NCBI RefSeq assembly: GCF_017654505.1
Contig: NC_054536.1
Coordinates: forward strand, 6,846,294 to 6,910,293
Reading direction: 5' to 3'
Source of the DNA: Polyodon spathula
Lineage: Eukaryota > Chordata > Actinopteri > Acipenseriformes > Polyodontidae
Length of the DNA stretch: 64,000 nt
Positions 58,335 through 64,000 of the stretch are shown here, piece by piece (position 1 is the first letter of the stretch; each line of letters begins with the position of its first letter). The translations under genes and the position numbers were made by a program. The notes under the pieces were generated by a model. The model saw only the letters and a list, made by a program, of their open reading frames with translations, did not search any database and was not told where the DNA came from.

Positions 58335-60656
58335 TTCAGAAACAAAGACATCTTAAAGAGGAATACAAAGCTATGATTCCAGTACAATGCTGATGTAAAT
58401 ATGGGGGAAAAAGAAGCACCCCACAATAAATATATATATATATACATCTATATACCATTAAACAAAAAAAATATAAAACAAAAACAATATATAATATAAT
58501 ATATATATAATATCAAAAAACCACCATTAAAAAAAAAAAAAAACAAAAACACACGACGACACAGGAAAGTAAAAAGGGGTCAAAGCAAAAGATGAAGCTA
58601 GAACCACAAATTGACAAACTAAGAAGATGGACCAGGAAACAGAAGGAGGCTGAAAACAGGATACAGACATCCAGAAATACAATGGACAGGATTGCTAGAC
58701 TTGGCAGGAAGCTGTGAATGCTTTCATCCTGCTGTGGGCTCTTAAATGCAGAAAATAGAAGACTGTGCTAATTTCACTGTGCTTTGTACTACATTATAGT
58801 GCTTAAGAGGAACAAACCTTGTATTGCATTTCATGTCAATAATTCATTATACTTTATTAGTCCACAAGCCAGGAGGTTGCAACAGTTCATCTTAGGGAAG
58901 TATTCAGTCAAATATTCAGTATAACCCAACATATTTTGCAGAGTGAGTGATGATCTATCCTGGACCCTGCACCAGGATTCAACTTACTGGAACTTATGAT
59001 GCGCAGCTTAATCCAACCAAGAGATCCTTTTTTACTTAGACTTACCACAAATCATGAATTACTCTGTGAATAACAGCAGTGATGCCACTGGACATGCATG
59101 CCAAGTCTTGGTTTCTGAACAAACTCTAGGAAAAGGAGCGCTATGTAAATCAATTAGTTTTTCAAAATGAGTCTAAATGCATCCCAAAGCCATCTCCACC
59201 AACCCAAGTTGATGGTTTTTAATTATTGTATTTTCAAAGTAAACGCTCTGACGCTCAACATATTTACTGCCTACTGTAGCTAACAACCTCAAAACTTCTA
59301 TGAGCCCCCCTTATTACTTGGTTGGTGCCTCATGTCCAACAAACCTCTGCAAAAACACAGACACAAGGTTCCTGTAGGCATCCTTGCTGCAGACACAGAT
59401 GGACCAATCATCATTCATTCCTTATAAGCCTCACTTCAAGTCTTTACCTATGTTGTAAGTAAAACCACAACCTGTCAGCTCAGAGGGTTCATTTACCCTC
59501 CACATGATGTAACAAAGCTGCCTTGCATTAATCCATACATTTTTTTTTATTTTATTTTGTAATGTTTAGGTTACATAGTCAATTACAATCCAATAGACCT
59601 TGCAACTTTCACTAATGCAATAAATAATGGGAGATGTCAGAATATGACAGCTGTAATTATAAAAATCGGAGGTGTGGAGAAAGCATTACTTTGCAGACAG
59701 CCCAAGATGACAACATGCAGATATTTTCTTACAGGGAACCACACATTGGTTTGCCAAACCACAACCTGACTTATTATTCTGTCAAAAACATACTCAGTCA
59801 TGTTATTATAGACCTAGCAAATGCATTACATAGCACTGTAAAAAGCCTTATTACAGTGGGAAGAAGCTTTATTTGGCTAGCCAGTCAATTACTTTGTACT
59901 GTATTATGCATCTAATCCCCAGTATTAACACCACTAATTTTAGCCCATGACCCCAACATTGGGAAACGGTTTTGCATTCTTTTTCTAATCTTCCGATAGC
60001 CGTTTCACTGCTGCGGTTCGTTCTGTTTTCGCAGTATACTGTACTTTACATAGAGTACGCTATGGGGATTTTGATATGGTATTACACAATGTGTGTGTGT
60101 TACACGCGAGACGCAACCCACAGCTTCGCAGTCATGCATGATATAAGGTTTGCATCACACAACGGCTACTACAGTGCTCTTGTAGCCCATTTTGCATGTG
60201 TTTAAAATCACTTCCTGTGTTTGACTCGCCCTTCTGGATTAAGAATGACAGTGTAACATGTCTATTTGTAATTAACATATCTTGTGTTGGATCAGTTTTT
60301 AAACAAAGATTACTTCATATTTGCCAACATGCTCTTCATTACAGACTACTTTTAATGGGCCATCAAAACCTCAGCTAAACCCATTTTCCTTTGGTTTATT
60401 CTTATTATTCTTGGCACTTGTTCCACTGTGAGGCTTGAGCAGCAACACATGTATCAAAAACAGATCAATCCAAAAAGTAAACAATGGAACCAGAGACAAA
60501 AGACAACAAAAAATTGTTTTAACAATATTAATGGTGGCTTGGCCCAAGCAAAACATTGGTGCAGTTACAGGTCAGCTGATGGACATGGTGTAATGTGATA
60601 GAAAGCAGGACTACCCTTTTTGTATTTATTAAAATGTAATTCCTGATGAGACTCCC
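58335..60656. other. Intergenic or 5' intronic sequence, no supported feature
   Basis: Contains AT-rich simple sequence at about 58425-58515 and a poly-A run near 58529-58543. The open frames at 59634-60378 show no recognisable protein. Confidence 0.5.
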
Positions 60657-61312
60657 TGTGGCAGTATGCCCCGCCCCTGTGCATATTTTTGTGTTGTATG
60701 TATGGTGTTAATGTTGATGTATTATAGTTGGTACACGGGATATAATATGGGTTACGAGCACAAGTGTTTAAAATGTATATTTGTATTTAGGCACGAGGAT
60801 TGCACAGCACTTCACTTGCAGGTAAAACGTAATAATATGTGAGCACGGGGAATTGCACTAAATAAATTCACGTGCAGTTGTACAGAGACTCCAACTGAAT
60901 GATTGATTAGCAATCGAGTCTCGATACAACTGCAGAAAAGCAGCATGTTGTCACTCACTCATGGTTGTGTGTTTGGGAGTATATAGAGAGGGAAATGTAA
61001 AGTAAACTATAATATAAATATCAATTGCTACGAGTGCTGGAAGCACCAGCACCGTACTTGTTTTGTGAGGTGTTCGTCCACCTTGTTTTGTTAGTGTCTA
61101 CTCGTTTTGTTTGTCTCCATTTTTACCACAAAGTGTTGCGTCCTGTTTTTTTTTTTTTTTGTTACAATCTTTATTTTCTGTTTATTTACTTATTAAATGC
61201 TGAGCACAAGCAAGCGCGCAACTTCACCAAAAACCCAAGTCTGTGTATTGTCTCGCTTCTTCCTGGTCCGTGACATCATCACGCACCTGTGCACTGTGAC
61301 CATCCTGCCACA
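60657..61312 (+). mobile_element. Solo LTR, 656 bp, with 5-bp target duplication
   Basis: Starts TGTGGCAGTATGCCCCGCCC and ends CATCCTGCCACA. The terminal TGTGGCAG and its inverted counterpart CTGCCACA are a perfect 8-bp inverted repeat. The flanks are CTCCC on both sides (60652-60656 and 61313-61317), a perfect 5-bp target-site duplication. A TATA-like GAGTATATAGAGAGG lies at about 60977-60991 and polyadenylation-type AT-rich sequence lies near 61190. There is no internal region, so it is a solo LTR left by recombination between two LTRs. It starts with the same TGTG.CAG as the LTR at 56266 but differs in the body. Confidence 0.9.
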
Positions 61313-62546
61313 CTCCCTATCCTCAAAACACGCAGAAGTTGACTGCTTGCGTGCTCTTAAAACACAAGGAAAAGCACCCAGCAAACTGAAGAGTACCTCG
61401 TCCAACAGCAAAGCCTTTCTCACCTTAAGATAGCTGCTTAGCAATACAATACTAAAAGTCAAAATATAAATGGAAATAAGCCATGGTTCATTGAATTCAG
61501 AGTTGTCCAGCCTTTTTCCTTAACCCCTGTTTCAAACTGATGCTCAAGTGGTGTGCCGAACTTAACTGAAATTAAGTATGCGTTAGAGCCCACTTCATTA
61601 TATGCCAAGAAACAACTGAATTCATAATGGAGAACTGAAGCACGCTGCACTTACTCCAAAGCAATCTCCCACAATGCAGCGTAGTAAGCAATGACAACAC
61701 CAAGAAGCAAGCGAGTGTGAACGCATGTGTTCGTTTACGTTTGTTATCGATACTGTGCAATTGTACCAATGAAAACATTTACCCCAATCTATCACATTGC
61801 ATTCCGTGTTCTGGCTAGCGAATTAGAAGATGGCTATTCTTAGCATAATGGCAGAGACATGAAATGTCTTCATGAAATGCTTAATTACAAGTGTGAGATG
61901 CAGAAGTGGCTGCTCCTCTGTGGGCGCTGCCATGGTTGATTCTGGTGGCAACAGGTGATCAGTGTAGCATTGTGGGACACATAACACTATCATATCATTT
62001 GTGTACATTAGCATTAAGCACAGTTTGCTGCTGGCATGACGTATGAAAGTAAGACGCACTAGAGGAACTTGGAGCAGCACAGCAAGGCTCACTAGCATTG
62101 AAAGAGCGTCAAACCGTACTTAATTGTTTCAGACGTCGCTCTACTCGTGTACTTAATGTGGACAGAGTAAATATTTTGTGCTTGAATTCAGTTTGGTACG
62201 CCGCTGGAGCATTAGTTTGAAATGGGGGTTAGAGAGTCCTGCTGATGACCACGGAAAGAGCCTACAAAATCTAAACAACTATTAATGGGACAACAAACAC
62301 GTTTTTCTGTTGTTGACTAAAACTAAAAATGTCTGATTGAATTCTGGCAAAGACATTGTAAAATACAGATACAAAAAACAGATCCAGTTTAACCAGACTG
62401 CAAAACACTGACATCTATGTAGACGTTCTGGTGAGGAAAATAATATTTTTGTTATTTCTAGCAAATACAAACATCTGATTTTTGTATCCGAATACACGTA
62501 AAAAAAATATAATATTTGTTTGAATATTCAGATATTTGTCCCAGCA

Positions 62547-62581
<35 letters not shown>

Positions 62582-63259
62582 TATATATATATATATATAT
62601 ATATATTTCACACTTCAGTAATTGTTATAATAGTATAGTAATAAAGGAATTCACAGAATTTTAGATTTTCAATGCGTATCATTTTGTGCCATTAGAGATT
62701 TCAGTATATTAGCCATGAGAGATGCATCATTTAAAGTTGGCATAAAGAAGTCAAGCAATGAACTGAAAATGAACAAAAAACAAGTTATTAAAAAGAAGTG
62801 TCATAAAAAGGTTGTCAAGAGAAACCCAAAACAGTTTACAAGTAAGAGTTATGGGCAGCACTGTAAAAAATATGAAGCTGGATGGCTACATTACAGTGAA
62901 AACAAGGATGGGGTGAAGAACCTAAAAGCAACTATGAATGTCTGTGCATAGGAGTGTGAAAGCCCTCTTATGAATGAGGGGGCCCATTAGAAAACACAAC
63001 TGCAAGAAACCAACAATAAAGCAACATATATGACGTGCTGCTAAAAGACCGCTTTCATCATCCATTCAGATCCAAGAACAACACCACACTTCTTTTGGTT
63101 CAAATCTGTGTCAGCTTCAATTGCTTCAACAGCCCCTGAGGCACTTTGGAAACAGAGTGTCTAATCCAGCGAGTCAGTTTCTCAGTGTATACTGACCCCT
63201 AGTGTGCCATTAGGAACAGTTATTAAAACCATTCTGTTTTTAACTGCAGAAAAGCACCC
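61313..63259. other. Sequence with no supported gene
   Basis: AT-rich. An (AT)n tract lies at 62551-62607. The plus-strand Lys-rich open frame at 62715-62951 looks like chance. Nothing else recognised. Confidence 0.5.
62551..62607. repeat. (AT)n microsatellite
   Basis: Two AT runs separated by a single C. Confidence 0.97.
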
Positions 63260-63610
63260 GATGCAGCACTACCGAGTGATTTGCACAGATTGAGAACGAC
63301 TGTGCAGAGTCAAATAAAATCAACACAGCTGTTAATGCATTATAGCACTGATCTCTTATTTCTGTTGTCTTCTGTTGTGCGTTTACACTGCCTCGTCATA
63401 AAACACCTGTACTAGCAGTGGTGTTCTCAAATATTGATGCAGCACTACCGAGTGATTTGCACAGATTGAGAACGACTGTGCAGAGTCAAATAAAATCAAC
63501 ACAGCTGTTAATGCATTATAGCACTGATCTCTTATTTCTGTTGTCTTCTGTTGTGCGTTTACACTGCCTCGTCATAAAACACCTGTACTAGCAGTGGTGT
63601 TCTCAAATAT
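63260..63610. repeat. Perfect tandem duplication, 176-bp unit
   Basis: The 176 bp starting GATGCAGCACTACCGAGTGA at 63260 are repeated immediately at 63436 with no difference I can see until the last base of the second unit. It has no coding content. Perfect identity implies either a very recent duplication or an assembly join error. Confidence 0.95.
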
Positions 63611-64000
63611 CAGGTGCACTTTAAAGCTAGCTCAGGGATTTAAATTACGAGGAAGGTGGTTTAACTACAAAAGCTAAGAATTTTATAAAGGAAAACAATG
63701 TGCATTGAATGCCTCATGCTATTAAAACACGGTTTAACACATATTTAGATGCTTGTTTAATGGCAGACTGTTCTGCTTCCTGTGAGTCACCCTGCAGATG
63801 CTCTGTTGATCGGAGCTCATATAAAAACTTGTGAAAAGCTGATTTATAGGTAAATAAATAAAACACTGTGCCTAATATTTGGTAATCTTTATTCCACATG
63901 TCAAACTTTATATATAAAAGCCATGTAAAATGTATAGTTTTCTGTGTGATATATACCATAAAACTTCAAAATATCTACCGGGTCTCATAACTGCCTGTCT
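63611..64000. other. Right-hand end, nothing recognised
   Basis: AT-rich sequence with no exon or repeat that I can support. Confidence 0.5.

Noticed and set aside
1..64000. CRISPR arrays, operons, bacterial or phage systems
   Set aside because: The window is intron-bearing vertebrate DNA; no spaced direct-repeat arrays or compact gene clusters are present.

Overview
The window is vertebrate nuclear DNA. It is AT-rich, mostly intronic and full of transposon remains, and its exons have GT-AG borders. The one gene I can support is supervillin (SVIL), an actin- and myosin II-binding protein of the villin/gelsolin family. It lies on the minus strand, so its 5' end is at high coordinates and it runs off the low-coordinate edge. 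I traced 18 coding exons, from about 55165 down to 1897, by reading both strands for splice sites and comparing with my memory of human supervillin. All 17 exon-exon joins keep the reading frame. They encode the disordered, actin/myosin-binding N-terminal half, about 1,300 residues. The gelsolin-like repeats and headpiece should lie beyond position 1. The repeat mix (Tc1, CR1-like LINE, hAT-type MITEs, LTRs and a repeat I associate with sturgeons) suggests a non-teleost ray-finned fish, perhaps a sturgeon or paddlefish. That placement is an inference from memory.

Layout. 1-1896: intron. 1897-7957: three exons, with an odd error-like tandem duplication at about 3300-5770. 11081-18947: eight exons, including a 29-nt microexon and a 915-nt exon typical of the muscle (archvillin) isoform; a dead Tc1 copy lies at 15356-16292. 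18948-30718: a large intron region holding an 84-nt archvillin-type exon (23789-23872), a MITE, a fold-back repeat, and a CR1-like LINE interrupted by a GC-rich second LINE in the opposite direction. 30719-37973: six exons, including the canonical start at 32104-32106. The four exons upstream of it, and possibly a fifth at 55122-55165, stay open in the same frame and predict an N-terminal extension of about 100 residues. 37974-64000: long 5' introns or flank with MITEs, a second fold-back copy, a SINE-like repeat, two solo LTRs, a chimeric Tc1 element and a perfect 176-bp tandem duplication.

I found no second protein-coding gene, no tRNA or rRNA gene and no CRISPR array. Nothing resembles a new defence or metabolic system. 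The most notable points are the predicted supervillin N-terminal extension, the skippable phase-2 exon pair, the fold-back repeat family and the probable assembly artefact near 4 kb.
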